A DNA stretch of 64,000 bases from Mycobacterium colombiense CECT 3035 (GCF_002105755.1 NZ_CP020821.1:2604001-2668000); one strand, 5' to 3'; positions 7,721-16,783 are shown, counted from the stretch's first letter. Translations and numbers: made by a program. Notes: generated by a model not told the origin, from the sequence alone.

Positions 7721-9239
7721 CACCATCGACCAGCTGGTGCGGTTGCGGGCCGACCGCGACGGCGACGCGCCGATGGTGATCGATCCCACCTCCCGGCTCA
7801 ACTACCGCGAACTCGACTCCACCACAAGGGATCTGGCTGCCGCCTTCGTCGACGCGGGCGTGGGCAAGGGCACCCGGGTGGGACTCATCATGCCCAACAG
7901 CACCCGCTGGGTGCAGGTCGCCATCGCCGTGACCCGGATCGGCGCCGTGCTGGTGCCGCTGAGCACCCTGCTGACGGCCGCCGAGCTCGCCGCACAGCTG
8001 CGGGCGGCCGCGGTGCAGTTCCTGGTCAGCGTCGGGGAATTCCGCGGCCACCGCTACCTGGATGACCTCGCGACGATGCGAGGAACCGAACTTCCCGCGT
8101 TACGCAACGTTTGGCCGGTCGACCGGCTCGATAACGCCGTGGCGAGCGAACAGGCCCGCAGGATCGTCGACCCCATGACGGCGACCGTCGCGCCCGCCGA
8201 CCCCTTGGTGATCATGTTCACCTCGGGCAGCAGCGGATCCCCCAAGGGAGTCATCCACTCGCACGGCAACGCGTTGGGCGCCGTGCGGTCGGGCCTCGCG
8301 GCGCGGTGCATCACCGCCCGGACCCGCCTGTATCTGCCGATGCCCTTCTTCTGGGTGGGCGGCTTCGGCAGCGGAATACTCTCGGCCCTGCTGGCCGGCG
8401 CCACCCTGGTGACCGAGGAGATCCCCCGGCCCGAGGCGACCCTGAAATTGCTGGAAGACGAACGGGTGACACTGTTTCGGGGCTGGCCGGATCAGGCCGA
8501 GGCATTGGCACGGCACGCCGCCGATGTCGGCGCCGACCTGTCGGCCCTACAGGCGGGAAGCCTGCAGGCGCTGCTGCCGCCCGGGCAGCGGGCCCGGCCC
8601 GGCGCGCGGGCGACGCTGTTCGGCATGACCGAGGCCTTCGGCCCGTACTGCGGTTATCCCGCCGATACCGACATGCCCGCGTCGGCGTGGGGCAGTTGCG
8701 GAAAACCATTCCCCGGCATGGAGGTCCGCATCGTCGACGTCGACAGCGGCGCGCCCGTCGAATCGGGAGCCACCGGGATGATCCACATCCGCGGACCGCA
8801 CACGCTGCGCGGCATCTGCGGGCGCACCCGCGAAGACCTTTTCACCGCCGACGGCTTCTACCCCACCGGTGACCTCGGCCACCTCGACGACGACGGATTC
8901 CTGTTCTATCACGGACGATCCGACGACATGTTCAAAGTCAGCGGTGCGACCGTCTACCCCAGCGAGGTCGAGCGGGCGCTGCGCACGATCGACGGCGTCG
9001 ACTACGCCGTCGTCACCAACGTTGCGGGCGGCTCGGGGGAACGCGTCGGGGCTGCGGTGGTGTGCCGCACGCTGACCGCCGAGCAGCTGCGCGCCCGTGC
9101 TCGAAGTGTGTTGAGCGCCTTCAAGGTCCCGACCGTGTGGTTACTGCTGGACTCCGACGACGACGTTCCGCGCGGCGGAACCGGCAAGGTCGACGTCCGC
9201 CGGCTGCGCGAGATGTTGATCGACGCGGCCCCGCCCTAG
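7713..9239 (+). CDS. AMP-forming acyl-CoA synthetase/ligase (third of three)
   Basis: 508 aa, starting with MPDTIDQLVRLRADRDG at the ATG overlapping the upstream stop. ANL motifs: MFTSGSSGSPKGVIHSHG, LFGMTEAFGPYCG, TGDLGHLDDDGF, GRSDDMFKVSGATVYPSEVE and GGTGKVDVRRLRE. It shares the LIxPNxxxWV and GAVLVPLSTLLTAAEL blocks with the preceding synthetase. It is the last gene of the six-gene run: its stop TAG shares a CTAG with the stop of the convergent gene at 9236, so there is no space for a terminator between them. Confidence 0.88.
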   Translation: MPDTIDQLVRLRADRDGDAPMVIDPTSRLNYRELDSTTRDLAAAFVDAGVGKGTRVGLIMPNSTRWVQVAIAVTRIGAVLVPLSTLLTAAELAAQLRAAAVQFLVSVGEFRGHRYLDDLATMRGTELPALRNVWPVDRLDNAVASEQARRIVDPMTATVAPADPLVIMFTSGSSGSPKGVIHSHGNALGAVRSGLAARCITARTRLYLPMPFFWVGGFGSGILSALLAGATLVTEEIPRPEATLKLLEDERVTLFRGWPDQAEALARHAADVGADLSALQAGSLQALLPPGQRARPGARATLFGMTEAFGPYCGYPADTDMPASAWGSCGKPFPGMEVRIVDVDSGAPVESGATGMIHIRGPHTLRGICGRTREDLFTADGFYPTGDLGHLDDDGFLFYHGRSDDMFKVSGATVYPSEVERALRTIDGVDYAVVTNVAGGSGERVGAAVVCRTLTAEQLRARARSVLSAFKVPTVWLLLDSDDDVPRGGTGKVDVRRLREMLIDAAPP

Positions 9240-9598
9240 GACACCCGCGTCCACGGCTGGCAGTTCTGCGACTCGAACGCCTTGACCGTGGTGTTGATGT
9301 TCGCGAACATCGGACCCACGGACATGTTCGTCTGGACCACATGGTCCTTGTTCGCGTCGGGCGTGCTGTAGGTGAACCACGCGCACATCGAGTCCTGGGT
9401 CGGCACGTTGTTGATCCAGACCCCGAAGGTCGACGCCGAGCCGGCCGTTCGGTACAGACCCGGTGCGATGTCGGGGCCGACGACGAAGACACCATTGCCG
9501 GGTATCGGGTCGACCGGGTCGGCGACGACCGTCGGCGCGGCGGCGATCGCCGTCACGGTCGCAACGAGTAGGGCCGATGCGCGAAGCATTGCGGGCAT
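9236..9598 (-). CDS. small secreted protein with N-terminal signal peptide
   Basis: 120 aa from the ATG at 9598, which has GGAGTGAAGAAG just upstream. Residues 1-26 form a Sec signal peptide (MPAMLRASALLVATVTAIAA, then a cleavage region near VVA-DPVDP). The mature part is about 95 residues with two cysteines (in DSMCAWF and SQNCQPW) that could form one disulphide, and a DIAPGLYRTAG segment seen in several small exported actinobacterial proteins of unknown function. No catalytic motif was recognised. It is probably exported to the cell envelope or medium. Its stop codon overlaps that of the convergent synthetase. Confidence 0.75.
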   Translation of the reverse strand: MPAMLRASALLVATVTAIAAAPTVVADPVDPIPGNGVFVVGPDIAPGLYRTAGSASTFGVWINNVPTQDSMCAWFTYSTPDANKDHVVQTNMSVGPMFANINTTVKAFESQNCQPWTRVS

Positions 9599-9672
9599 CT
9601 TCTTCACTCCGTCCGTGGCCCTCCCCTGGCAGCGTATGCCCAACGTCGCTGTGCGACAAGAGATGGCGCCGG

Positions 9673-9981
9673 CTAGCGACGAGTCCCGGTTACCGCCGAA
9701 CGTGGCAGCCGGCCCGCGCGCGAATGCCCGCTCAGGGCGTCACCCCGCACCACGACGTCGAAATCGAGGTTCAGGCGCATGGGCCTGGTCACCGACTGTC
9801 GCCACGTGAGGCGAGTGCCGCCGTCGGCTGTTTCGGACGTAACATGTTGCAACGCAACTGTTTCGTCCTTGTAGGTCGCCGTGCCGACGACCCCGTCCCG
9901 CGATCGGGTGAACGCGTACAGCACCGGCAAGGTGCCGATCGGGGTTTTGATCGTCACGTCCCAGTGACCTTCGATGCTCAA
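9673..9981 (-). CDS. hypothetical protein of about 102 aa, TTG start
   Basis: The frame is open far upstream inside the DJ-1-like gene, but the protein-like part begins at a TTG at 9981 with GGAGG seven bases before it and two bases after the upstream stop. The first residues read SIEGHWDVTIKTPIGTLPV and the protein continues as alternating beta-type segments, suggesting a small beta-barrel or lipocalin-like domain; this is inference from pattern only. The family is not recognised. It follows the DJ-1/PfpI-type gene on the same strand and is probably co-transcribed with it. Confidence 0.65.
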   Translation of the reverse strand: MSIEGHWDVTIKTPIGTLPVLYAFTRSRDGVVGTATYKDETVALQHVTSETADGGTRLTWRQSVTRPMRLNLDFDVVVRGDALSGHSRAGRLPRSAVTGTRR

Positions 9982-9982
9982 C

Positions 9983-10639
9983 CTAAACCTCCACCGGTTC
10001 GCGGCCGACGGGCCGCCACACCGTGCCGCGCCGCTCGTATTCGAAGAGTTGCTCGACGGCATGGGCGATTCGCGGGCCGTAGAAGCGGTCGAGCAGATGC
10101 AGGCCCAGGTCGAGTCCCGAGGTGACGCCACCCGCCGTGACCAGGTCCCCATCGTCGACGACGCGGGCCGCCACCGGATGCACGCCCGCCGCCTCCAGCA
10201 GGTCCAGACCCAGGTGGTGCGTCGCCGCGCGCCGCCCTTCGATGAGCCCCGACATCGCCATGACGATGGAGCCACCGCACACCGCTGCCACCGTCATGTC
10301 CGCGTTGCCGAATGCTTTGTGCAACAGCGGAGTCAGCTCGCTGTGAGCGGCTCGGCCCAACAACACCGGGATGGTCTCGACCCCGTCATCGGGGTCACCG
10401 ACGGTGGGCCCACTGGCGCCGGGCACGACCACGCAGCCCGGCTCGGACGGATCGAGCCGGGCGGTGGCGGTCAACGCGAGACCCCGCGTGCCGCTGGTCA
10501 CGGCGCGCGGTCCTTCGGCCGCCACCAACGTCACCGCGAGGTCGCCCGAGACCATTTCGCTGCCGGCGGCGAGGACTTCGAAGGGCGCGATGACGTCGAA
10601 CGGGTCGAACCCGTCGTACAGAACGATTTGCGCATGCAC
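9983..10639 (-). CDS. DJ-1/PfpI (GATase1-like) family protein
   Basis: 218 aa from a GTG start. Flavodoxin-like DJ-1/PfpI fold: YDGFDPFDVIAPFEVL near the N-terminus, a nucleophile elbow AVCGGSIVMA (Cys119), and GGVTSGLDLGLHLLDR near the C-terminus. Members include isonitrile hydratases and the N-terminal domains of GlxA-type regulators. The adjacent divergent regulator (10715-11671) carries the same domain fused to an AraC DNA-binding domain, so the two proteins may sense or process the same ligand. The 75-base gap between them holds the divergent promoter. The substrate is unknown. Confidence 0.83.
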   Translation of the reverse strand: MHAQIVLYDGFDPFDVIAPFEVLAAGSEMVSGDLAVTLVAAEGPRAVTSGTRGLALTATARLDPSEPGCVVVPGASGPTVGDPDDGVETIPVLLGRAAHSELTPLLHKAFGNADMTVAAVCGGSIVMAMSGLIEGRRAATHHLGLDLLEAAGVHPVAARVVDDGDLVTAGGVTSGLDLGLHLLDRFYGPRIAHAVEQLFEYERRGTVWRPVGREPVEV

Positions 10640-10674
10640 TCGGCCATGGTCACCGGCCGCCGCGCATCACACCA

Positions 10675-10706
10675 GTGGCTGGATTGCCACCTTCCACCGG
10701 TATATT
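10675..10706. promoter_or_regulatory. Divergent promoter: inverted repeat and -10-like box
   Basis: GTGGC-N6-GCCAC at 10675-10690 is a perfect 5-bp inverted repeat. ATTGCCA occurs at 10683-10689 and again at 10703-10709, 20 bases apart, as AraC-type sites often do. TATATT at 10701-10706 would place a plus-strand transcription start at about 10713-10715, making the regulator mRNA leaderless or nearly so. No ribosome-binding site is visible before the ATG at 10715. Confidence 0.4.
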
Positions 10707-10714
10707 GCCAAGCC

Positions 10715-11671
10715 ATGCACGCCGTCGCGATCCTGGCCGAGCCGGATGTCATCGCGTTCGATCTCGCCATGGCGATCGAGGTGTTCGGCCGTGTCCGGCT
10801 CGCCGACGGAAGGCCCGGCTACCGGGTGCGCGTGTGTGGCTGCGAACCTCTTGTGGCGGCCGGGCCGATCGGGATCGCGACGGACCATGGGCTGGACGAG
10901 CTCGCCGCGGCGCACACCATCGTGGTGCCCGGCCGCAACGACGTCGCGGCGCCGGTTCACGACGACGTGATTGCCGCGCTGAAGTCCGCCTACCGCAACG
11001 GCATTCGAATCGCTTCCATTTGTAGCGGCGCCTTCACCGTGGCCGCTGCGGGCATTCTCGACGGCAAACGGGCAACCACTCACTGGGTCGCGGCGGAACT
11101 GTTCGCGGCGCGCTATCCGACCGTCCGGCTCGATGCCGACGCGCTGTACGTCGACGAGGGCCACGTGCTCACCTCGGCCGGGGCATCCGCCGGACTGGAT
11201 CTGTGCCTGCACATGGTCGCCCGCGACTATGGTTCGGCCGCGGCCGCCGACGCGGCCCGGCTGGCCGTGACCCCGCTGCACCGCAGCGGCGGCCAGGCAC
11301 AATTCATCATCCGCAATCGCCGGATGTCCAACACCGAGCTGGACGACGTATTGGTCTGGATCGAGAACAACGCGCACCTGCCGCTGACACTGCGCGACAT
11401 CGCGCGCCAGGCGTCCAGCAGCGAGCGGACGATCAACCGCCGGTTCAAGAACGAGACCGGCCACACCCCCATGCAGTGGGTCAACAACGTCCGGATCAGG
11501 CACGCGCAGCAGCTCCTGGAGAGCACCGCCGACAGCATCGAAACCATCGCTCGCAAAACGGGTTTCGCGTCGTCGGCAAACTTCCGTGAGCAGTTTCGCC
11601 GACTGGCGGGAGTGTCACCGCAGACTTATCGGCACACGTTTCGTGACCAGGGCACCCGCGGGCGCGACTAG
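10715..11671 (+). CDS. GlxA-like AraC-family transcriptional regulator (DJ-1/PfpI sensor domain)
   Basis: 318 aa. Residues 1-185 are a DJ-1/PfpI-type domain: LAEPDVIAFDLAMAIEVFG, then the elbow SICSGAFTVAAAGIL and TSAGASAGLDLCLHMV. Residues about 215-310 are an AraC double helix-turn-helix: LTLRDIARQASSSERTINRRF and ADSIETIARKTGFASSANFREQF. This is the GlxA/FtrA architecture of regulators that often control amide, nitrile or amino-acid catabolism. The ATG at 10715 is used; the much longer open frame upstream is a shadow of the divergent gene. Its stop overlaps that of the convergent GntR gene within one CTAG. The divergent DJ-1-like gene is the likely target (inference). Confidence 0.88.
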   Translation: MHAVAILAEPDVIAFDLAMAIEVFGRVRLADGRPGYRVRVCGCEPLVAAGPIGIATDHGLDELAAAHTIVVPGRNDVAAPVHDDVIAALKSAYRNGIRIASICSGAFTVAAAGILDGKRATTHWVAAELFAARYPTVRLDADALYVDEGHVLTSAGASAGLDLCLHMVARDYGSAAAADAARLAVTPLHRSGGQAQFIIRNRRMSNTELDDVLVWIENNAHLPLTLRDIARQASSSERTINRRFKNETGHTPMQWVNNVRIRHAQQLLESTADSIETIARKTGFASSANFREQFRRLAGVSPQTYRHTFRDQGTRGRD

Positions 11672-12354
11672 GTCAGAGGGCTCTCGTCGGCGACCACCCC
11701 GCGCGCCACCAGGTGATCGATCAAGGGCACCGCGCCGGCGGCAAGGTGTTCGGACATCGCCGCGCGGGCGAGCTTGTCGTCGTGCTTTTTCAGCGCGGAC
11801 AGGATCCGCCGATGGTCCTGCATCGATTGCTCGGGCCAGCCCCGGATTGCGGGAAACACCGATTCGGGGGCGTAACGGGTGATCTGCGACATCAGCTGAG
11901 CGAGCTTGGGCGAGTCCGCCGCGACGTTGATGGCGCGGTGGAACTCGTGGTTCAGCCGCACCGTACGCTCGTGATCATCGCCGGCATAGGCGTCCTCCAG
12001 CTGGGCCTGGATCTCCTTGAGCTGGTGGAGTTGGTCATCGGTAATGTTGAGCGCCGCCCGCGCCGCCAACTCGCCACCCACGTGCGCCTGCACGTTCGCC
12101 ACGTCGGTGACGTCGCGTCCGGTGACCGGCAGCACCACGAAACCCCGGCGCGGCTGCTGGTTGATCAGGCCTTCGGCGCACAGCGCGAACAGCGCCTCAC
12201 GCACGGGTGTGACGCTGATACCCAGCTCCGCGGCCAGTTGGTCCAACCGGACGTACGATCCGGCGGCGTACGCCCCGTCGAATATCCGCCCACGGATGAT
12301 CCGCGCGACGTCCTCGGAAAGTTGAGGCCGCGCAGCGAATTCCGGCACGCTCAT
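11668..12354 (-). CDS. GntR-family regulator (FadR/FCD type)
   Basis: 228 aa. N-terminal winged helix (VARIIRGRIFDGAYAAGSYVRLDQLAAELGISVTPVREALFAL, residues about 15-58) followed by an all-helical FCD ligand domain with the metal/ligand-binding pattern (LNHEFHRAINVAADSP, and QDHRRILSALKKHD near residue 190). FCD regulators of this kind usually answer to small organic acids or acyl-CoA. The start at 12354 lies four bases after the upstream stop, with AGGTGTAAG before it. It is the last gene of the SDR-thiolase-CaiB-acyl-CoA dehydrogenase operon, so it is probably autoregulated; the palindrome at 16784 is the best candidate operator. Confidence 0.9.
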   Translation of the reverse strand: MSVPEFAARPQLSEDVARIIRGRIFDGAYAAGSYVRLDQLAAELGISVTPVREALFALCAEGLINQQPRRGFVVLPVTGRDVTDVANVQAHVGGELAARAALNITDDQLHQLKEIQAQLEDAYAGDDHERTVRLNHEFHRAINVAADSPKLAQLMSQITRYAPESVFPAIRGWPEQSMQDHRRILSALKKHDDKLARAAMSEHLAAGAVPLIDHLVARGVVADESPLT

Positions 12355-12358
12355 CCGC

Positions 12359-13552
12359 TTACACCTGATACTCGGCGAGCAGTCGCTTGCTGATGATGTT
12401 CTTCTGGATCTCGCTGGTGCCCTCACCGATCAGCAGGAAGGGCGCGTCGCGCATCAGCCGCTCGATTTCGTATTCCTTGGAATAGCCGTAGCCGCCGTGG
12501 ATCCGGAAGCTCTGCTGGGTGACCTCGGTGCAGTACTCGCTGCACAGGTATTTGGCCATCCCGGCGGCGACGTCGTTACGCTCCCCGGAGTCCTTCAGCC
12601 GAGCCGCGTTGACCATCATCAGGTGTGCCGCTTCGACTTTCGTCGCCATCTCGGCAAGCTGGAACGCGATGGCCTGGTGCTCGGCGATCGGCTTGCCGAA
12701 GGTCTGGCGTTGTTGGGCGTAGCGCACCGCGAGCTCGAAGGCACGAATGCCGAGGCCACAGGCGCGCGCGGACACGTTGACGCGGCCGACCTCGATGCCG
12801 TCCATCATCTGGAAGAAGCCCCGGCCGGTGGTGCCGCCGAGCACGTCGTCGGCACCGGCCTGGTAGCCGTCGAAAATCATCTCCGTCGTTTCGATGCCCT
12901 TGTAGCCCAGCTTCTCGATTTTGCCCGGAATGCGCAGGCCGGGAACGACTTCGCCGAATCCGACCGGCTTCTCGACGAGGAACGCGGTGAGGTTGCGGTG
13001 CGGTTTGTCCGACCCTTCGTCGGTGCGCACCAGCACCGCCACCAGCGTGGAGGTGGCGCCGTTGGTCAGCCACATCTTCTGGCCGTCGATCGTGTACGTG
13101 CCGTCGTCATTGCGCCGGGCCCGGGTGCGGATCGCGGCCACGTCCGAACCCAGTTCCGGCTCGGACATCGAGAAGGCGCCGCGGGTCTCCCCGACCGCCA
13201 TCCGCGGCAGGAACCGCTGCTTCTGCTCCTCGGTGCCGTGCTGGCGCAGCATGTAGGCCACGATGAAGTGGGTGTTGAGCACCCCGGACACGCTCATCCA
13301 GCCGCGCGCCAGCTCCTCGACGCACAGGGCGTAGGTCAACAAGGACTCACCCAGCCCGCCGTACTCCTGCGGAATCATCAGGCCGAACAGGCCCATCTCG
13401 CGCATCTGGTCGACGATCGCCTGCGGGTAGGTGTCGCCGCGTTCCAGTTCGGCCGCGTGCGGAATGACTTCCTTCTCGACGAATTTCCTTACGGTGGCGA
13501 TGATCTCGGTTTGCACCTCGGTCAAGCCCAGGGTCTGGGCGAGTTTGGTCAT
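12359..13552 (-). CDS. acyl-CoA dehydrogenase
   Basis: 397 aa, full-length flavoprotein dehydrogenase that makes a 2,3-trans double bond in an acyl-CoA. N-terminal helical domain (VRKFVEKEVIPHAAEL), FAD/acyl contacts in the middle (AFSMSEPELGSDVAAIRTRA; KMWLTNGATS), arginine block RQTFGKPIAEHQAIAF, and the catalytic glutamate in GEGTSEIQKNII near residue 378. Start ATG at 13552 with AAGGGA upstream. It is 24 bases downstream of the CaiB-type gene and 4 bases upstream of the regulator, so part of one operon. A short- or branched-chain substrate is plausible from the compact size, but not proved. Confidence 0.93.
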   Translation of the reverse strand: MTKLAQTLGLTEVQTEIIATVRKFVEKEVIPHAAELERGDTYPQAIVDQMREMGLFGLMIPQEYGGLGESLLTYALCVEELARGWMSVSGVLNTHFIVAYMLRQHGTEEQKQRFLPRMAVGETRGAFSMSEPELGSDVAAIRTRARRNDDGTYTIDGQKMWLTNGATSTLVAVLVRTDEGSDKPHRNLTAFLVEKPVGFGEVVPGLRIPGKIEKLGYKGIETTEMIFDGYQAGADDVLGGTTGRGFFQMMDGIEVGRVNVSARACGLGIRAFELAVRYAQQRQTFGKPIAEHQAIAFQLAEMATKVEAAHLMMVNAARLKDSGERNDVAAGMAKYLCSEYCTEVTQQSFRIHGGYGYSKEYEIERLMRDAPFLLIGEGTSEIQKNIISKRLLAEYQV

Positions 13553-13576
13553 GTGCTGTGTTTCCCTTCCGGCCGC

Positions 13577-14776
13577 TCAGCAGGCGATGGTGTTGGCGTG
13601 GGTCAGGCGCTCGATGTCGGCGGCGCGCAACCCCAGACGCGCGAGGACGTCGGCGGTGTCCTGGCCGAGGGCCGGCGCGGGCGCGCTGGCCGGATGTGCG
13701 CCGTCGAATGCGGCCGGCAGGCCCGGGGCGAAGTACTCGCCGAGCCCGGGTTGCCGCAGCCGCGAAAACAACGGGTTGTCGGTGACTTTCGGCCCCGCCG
13801 CGACCTCGGCGAAGGTGCGGTACCGCTCGAACAGCACCGTGGTGGCGGACAGCGCGGCGGCGATCTCGTCGGCGGTGTGATCGCTGAACCAGGTGGCGAA
13901 CAGGCTCGACAGCACGTCACGGAAGCGGTAGCGGTCGCCCTCTGAGCCGAAATCGGCGCCCAGCGCCTCGGCGAGCGCCGACACCGCCGCGCCGGTGCCC
14001 GTCACCGCGAGCAGGTCGCGAAAGTGCCTGCCGGTCAAGGCGACCACCATGAACCTGGCGCCGTCGCTGCTGACGAAGTCCTGCCCGTACTGCCCGTAGA
14101 TCGCGTTACCCAGCCGTTCGCGTTGCGTCCCATTGACTTGCGGTTCGGTCAGCAGCCCCAGGTTGGCCGCGGTGGCCAGGGCGACGTCCTCCAACGCCAG
14201 GCTGATCCGCGCTCCCGTCCCGGAGTGCTCGCGGCGGCGGACGGCGGTGACGACGGCCAGCGCTGCATACAGTCCGCAGCACACGTCCCAGGCCGGGAGC
14301 ACGTGATTGATCGCCCCGCCATGCTCGGCCGGACCGGTGACGAGCGGATAGCCGAGACCCGCGTTCACCGTGTAGTCCACTCCGGTGGAACCGTCGCCGC
14401 GCCCGAGTAACTGAACGTGAATCACGTCGGGGCGCTTGGCCGCCAGCACATCGTGGCCAAGCCAGGACAACCCCGCGGCGTTGGTCACCACGACGCCGTC
14501 GCCCTCGACGATCAGCCGCTGAACCAGTTCCTGGCCGTCCGGAGAGCGCAGATCGATGGTGGCCGAACGCTTTCCCTTGTTCAGGCCGGTCCAATAGATC
14601 GAGGTGCCATCCGCCGCCAATGGCCACCGTTGCACATCGGAAGCGCCACCGATCGGGTCGACGCGGATGACTTCCGCGCCAAGCTGACTCAGCGTCATGC
14701 CGCACAGCGGGGCGGCGACGAAACTCGACACCTCCACGACGGTGAGGCCTTCCAGCGGCAACGCCGAATCGGTCAT
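13577..14776 (-). CDS. CaiB/BaiF-type (family III) CoA-transferase
   Basis: 399 aa. Family III CoA-transferases move CoA between a donor thioester and an acid through an aspartyl-CoA anhydride. The N-terminal Rossmann segment is clear (LPLEGLTVVEVSSFVAAPLCG, then LGAEVIRVDPIGG), and the catalytic aspartate lies in LPAWDVCCGLYAALAV. A much longer open frame continues upstream inside the thiolase gene; the ATG at 14776 is chosen because it overlaps the thiolase stop as ATGA and gives the normal family length. Within the operon it could activate the starting acid without ATP. Confidence 0.9.
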   Translation of the reverse strand: MTDSALPLEGLTVVEVSSFVAAPLCGMTLSQLGAEVIRVDPIGGASDVQRWPLAADGTSIYWTGLNKGKRSATIDLRSPDGQELVQRLIVEGDGVVVTNAAGLSWLGHDVLAAKRPDVIHVQLLGRGDGSTGVDYTVNAGLGYPLVTGPAEHGGAINHVLPAWDVCCGLYAALAVVTAVRRREHSGTGARISLALEDVALATAANLGLLTEPQVNGTQRERLGNAIYGQYGQDFVSSDGARFMVVALTGRHFRDLLAVTGTGAAVSALAEALGADFGSEGDRYRFRDVLSSLFATWFSDHTADEIAAALSATTVLFERYRTFAEVAAGPKVTDNPLFSRLRQPGLGEYFAPGLPAAFDGAHPASAPAPALGQDTADVLARLGLRAADIERLTHANTIAC

Positions 14777-15993
14777 CGCGATGCGACCCGTTCGAAGACG
14801 GCCGCCAGGCCCTGGCCGCCGCCGATGCACATGGTCTCCAGGCCGTAGCGCGCCTCGCGGCGATGCAGTTCGCGCGCCAGCGTGGCCAGCATCCGGCCGC
14901 CCGTCGCGCCCACCGGGTGGCCCAGCGAGATCCCGGAACCGTGCACGTTGGTCCGCTCGTGATCGGCCGCGCCGAAGTTCCACTCCCGCATCACTGCAAG
15001 CGCTTGCGCGGCAAAGGCTTCGTTGAGCTCGATGAGGTCGATGTCGGAAAGCTGCAGGCCCGCCCTGGCCAGCGCGACCTCGGTCGCGGGCACCGGCCCG
15101 ATGCCCATGACGTCGGGTGCCACCCCCGCCACGCCCCATGACACCAGGCGCACCAACGGCTTCAGGCCGTATTCGCCGGCCTTCTCCGGGGTGGTGACCA
15201 CGCACATCGAGGCCGCGTCGTTCTGCCCGCTGGCGTTGCCGGCGGTGACAGTTGCCTCCGGATCATCCTTCAGCAGAACGGGTTTGAGCTTGCCCAGCGA
15301 CTCGACCGAGGTGTCGGCGCGCGGGTGTTCGTCGGTGTCGATCAGTTCCTCGCCGTGCCGGGTAGGCACCGCGACCGGGATGATCTCCTCGGCCAGGACG
15401 CCGTCCTTCTGTGCGGCCACCGCACGCTGGTGGGATCGCACCGCGAGCTCGTCCTGCTCCTGGCGCGAAATGCCGTACCGGCGGCGCAGATTCTCGGCCG
15501 TCTCCAGCATCCCGCCCGGCACCGGGTAGTTCCGGCCGCCGGCCGTCGTGCGTCCCCGGGCCAGCCCGTCGTGCACCTGTACACCGGTGCGGGCGCCGCC
15601 CCAGCGCATGTCGGTGGAGTAGAAGGCGACGTTGCTCATGCTCTCGCAGCCGCCCGCGACGACGAGGTCGTTGGCCCCGGCCGCCACCTGCAGGCACGCT
15701 TGGATGACCGCCTGCAGGCCCGAGCCGCAACGCCGGTCGACCTGCATGCCCGGAACCGTCACCGGCAGACCGGAATCCAGCGCCACCACGCGCCCGATGG
15801 CGGGCGCATCGCTGTTGGGATAGCAGTGACCCAGGATCACGTCCTGCACGGCATCGGGCGCCAGCCCGGTCCGTTCCAGCAGCCCTTTGAGCGCGGTGAC
15901 GCCGAGGTCGACGGCGCTGCACGCCTTGAACATTCCGCCGTAGCGGCCGATCGGCGTCCGAACGGGCTCACAGATGACGGCCTCGGCACTCAT
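14773..15993 (-). CDS. acetyl-CoA acyltransferase (thiolase)
   Basis: 406 aa, thiolase type I/II fold. Acylated cysteine Cys89 in [19 protein letters not shown] around residue 330; histidine in [14 protein letters not shown]; second cysteine in [10 protein letters not shown]. It splits a 3-oxoacyl-CoA with CoA to acetyl-CoA and a shortened acyl-CoA, the last step of the beta-oxidation sequence encoded here. ATG at 15993 overlaps the upstream SDR stop (4 bases), and its own stop overlaps the CaiB-type start. All key residues are present, so activity is expected. Confidence 0.93.
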   Translation of the reverse strand: MSAEAVICEPVRTPIGRYGGMFKACSAVDLGVTALKGLLERTGLAPDAVQDVILGHCYPNSDAPAIGRVVALDSGLPVTVPGMQVDRRCGSGLQAVIQACLQVAAGANDLVVAGGCESMSNVAFYSTDMRWGGARTGVQVHDGLARGRTTAGGRNYPVPGGMLETAENLRRRYGISRQEQDELAVRSHQRAVAAQKDGVLAEEIIPVAVPTRHGEELIDTDEHPRADTSVESLGKLKPVLLKDDPEATVTAGNASGQNDAASMCVVTTPEKAGEYGLKPLVRLVSWGVAGVAPDVMGIGPVPATEVALARAGLQLSDIDLIELNEAFAAQALAVMREWNFGAADHERTNVHGSGISLGHPVGATGGRMLATLARELHRREARYGLETMCIGGGQGLAAVFERVASR

Positions 15994-16739
15994 AGGTGGC
16001 GGCCGCCGGTGATTTCCATAACGGTACCGGTCATGTACGACGACAGATCCGACGCCAGGAACAGCGCCACGCTGGCGACCTCGCTGGGCTCACCGGCCCG
16101 GCCCAACGGCACCTCGGCGACCTTGGAATCCCAAATGCGCTGCGGCATGGCCTCCGTCATGGCGGAGCGGATCAGGCCGGGCGCGATCGCGTTCACCCGG
16201 ACGCCCAGGTAGGCCAACTCCTTGGCGGCAGCTTTGGTCATGCCGACGATGCCGGCCTTGGCCGCGGAGTAGTTGGTCTGGCCGATCATGCCGACCTTCC
16301 CGGACACCGAGGACATGTTGATGATGGCGCCGCGCTTGTTTTCGCGCATGACGTTGGCGGCCAGCCGGGTTCCGTTCCACGTCCCCTTCAGGTGCACATT
16401 GATCACCTGATCGAATTGCTCCTCGGTCATCTTGCGCATCGTCGCGTCGCGGGTGATCCCGGCGTTGTTGACCATGATGTCCAGGCCGCCGAAACGCTCG
16501 ACCGCTGTCTGGATCAAATTTTCGACGTCCGACGACTGGGTGACATCGCACCGAACGGCGACCGCGACGTCATCGCCACCGAGTTGCTTCGCCACGACTT
16601 GGGTTTCCTCGAGGTTGACGTCGCCGAGCACGACCCGCGCACCCTCGGCGACGAAGCGCTCCGCGATGGCCAGACCCAGCCCCTGCGCTCCACCCGTGAT
16701 TACCGCGGTCTGACCTGTCAACATCGCCAACTGGATCAC
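15990..16739 (-). CDS. short-chain dehydrogenase/reductase (3-hydroxyacyl-CoA dehydrogenase or 3-oxoacyl reductase type)
   Basis: 249 aa, classical SDR. Cofactor motif TGGAQGLG near residue 14, NNAG near 90, catalytic tyrosine and lysine in YSAAKAG near 155, and the Ser/Val segment INMSSVSGK. An Asp after the second strand (LGDVNLEE) suggests NAD(H). In this operon the natural role is oxidation of a 3-hydroxyacyl-CoA before thiolysis. A GTG start at 16739 has GAAGGA seven bases upstream; an ATG five codons in is the alternative. It is the first gene of the minus-strand operon, and the palindrome at 16784 lies 45 bases upstream. Confidence 0.9.
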   Translation of the reverse strand: MIQLAMLTGQTAVITGGAQGLGLAIAERFVAEGARVVLGDVNLEETQVVAKQLGGDDVAVAVRCDVTQSSDVENLIQTAVERFGGLDIMVNNAGITRDATMRKMTEEQFDQVINVHLKGTWNGTRLAANVMRENKRGAIINMSSVSGKVGMIGQTNYSAAKAGIVGMTKAAAKELAYLGVRVNAIAPGLIRSAMTEAMPQRIWDSKVAEVPLGRAGEPSEVASVALFLASDLSSYMTGTVMEITGGRHL

Positions 16740-16783
16740 ACATCCTTCACTGTCATCGCCGCCACCGGGCGCCCGTCAGGCAA

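Noticed and set aside
13577-15205. 542-codon open frame extending the CoA-transferase upstream
   Set aside because: The added part lies inside the intact thiolase gene; the family N-terminus begins at the ATG at 14776.
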